A stretch of DNA of 46,584 nucleotides from contig NZ_QGGU01000017.1 in the NCBI RefSeq assembly GCF_003148745.1, forward strand, positions 1-46,584. The letters are read 5' to 3'. Source of the stretch: Pleionea mediterranea. GTDB lineage: Bacteria > Pseudomonadota > Gammaproteobacteria > Enterobacterales > Kangiellaceae. The notes below the pieces were generated by a model. The model saw nothing but the letters and a program-made list of their open reading frames with translations. It made no database searches and was not told where the DNA came from. Shown here one piece after another: positions 46,571 through 46,584 of the stretch. The translations under genes and the position numbers were made by a program. Numbering within the stretch: position 1 is the first letter of the stretch; each line of letters starts with the position of its first letter.

Positions 46571-46584
46571 AACTTTTACAACAA
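46568..46584 (+). CDS. Start of a gene cut by the window edge (possible IS110/IS1111 transposase)
   Basis: Only MNFYN is visible, with an excellent AAAGGAG 7-8 bp upstream of the ATG. Many IS110/IS1111 transposases start with MxFY or MxYY followed by the DEDD motif GIDLHA, and some members insert in attC sites, which fits the truncated attC-like site beside it. Five residues are not enough to name it. Confidence 0.35.

Overview
The window looks like chromosome of an AT-leaning, probably marine gammaproteobacterium. The conserved block rph / yicC / gmk / rpoZ / spoT / ridA / trmH is typical of that class, and shewasin-like pepsin, RTX, DUF418 and selO genes would suit an Alteromonadales/Oceanospirillales/Kangiellaceae-type lineage. 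The genus cannot be fixed from sequence reading alone.

Region 1 (1-13.7 kb, minus strand) is a type I secretion locus. In transcription order it holds a HlyB-type ABC exporter, an unusually short HlyD-type adaptor lacking the periplasmic hairpin, a 234-aa two-TM membrane protein, and a 2691-aa RTX protein with an N-terminal lipase-like GHSLGG domain. A secreted protein of unknown function follows, and then a second copy of the membrane-protein gene beside a stop-riddled remnant of a second RTX gene. The two membrane proteins are almost identical over the membrane anchor but strongly diverged in the predicted periplasmic domain. With the orphan copy kept beside a dead enzyme gene, this suggests an exported lipase/effector with a cognate immunity-type protein. 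It is the best candidate here for an undescribed system.

Region 2 (13.8-26 kb) holds smaller units: a DUF6265-like secreted protein; a BsuPI-domain lipoprotein divergent from a cytoplasmic pepsin-like aspartic protease; a TAP-like hydrolase; a membrane LytTR regulator translationally coupled to a DUF1835 protein; a DsrE-like protein; and the set DUF418 - rhodanese/methyltransferase - CubicO hydrolase - pseudouridine synthase.

Region 3 (26-37.6 kb) is the housekeeping stringent-response/nucleotide block (trmH, ridA, spoT, rpoZ, gmk, yicC, divergent rph). It is interrupted by formaldehyde detoxification genes (adhC-fghA), an AT-rich Fic-domain gene preceded by 20-bp tandem repeats, an amphi-Trp protein and a membrane-tethered XRE regulator.

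Region 4 (37.7-46.6 kb) has a membrane Ser/Thr kinase with four CX7C periplasmic repeats and a downstream lipoprotein, a small zinc-ribbon protein, a 317-bp MITE-like element with 33-bp perfect terminal inverted repeats, an amidase_2 protein, and selO with 15-bp tandem repeats upstream. The right edge looks like an integron gene cassette: a leucine-rich-repeat gene with attC-like sites on both sides. The outer site is apparently truncated where a structured leader and the first codons of a possible IS110/IS1111-type transposase begin. No rRNA, tRNA or CRISPR array was recognised.
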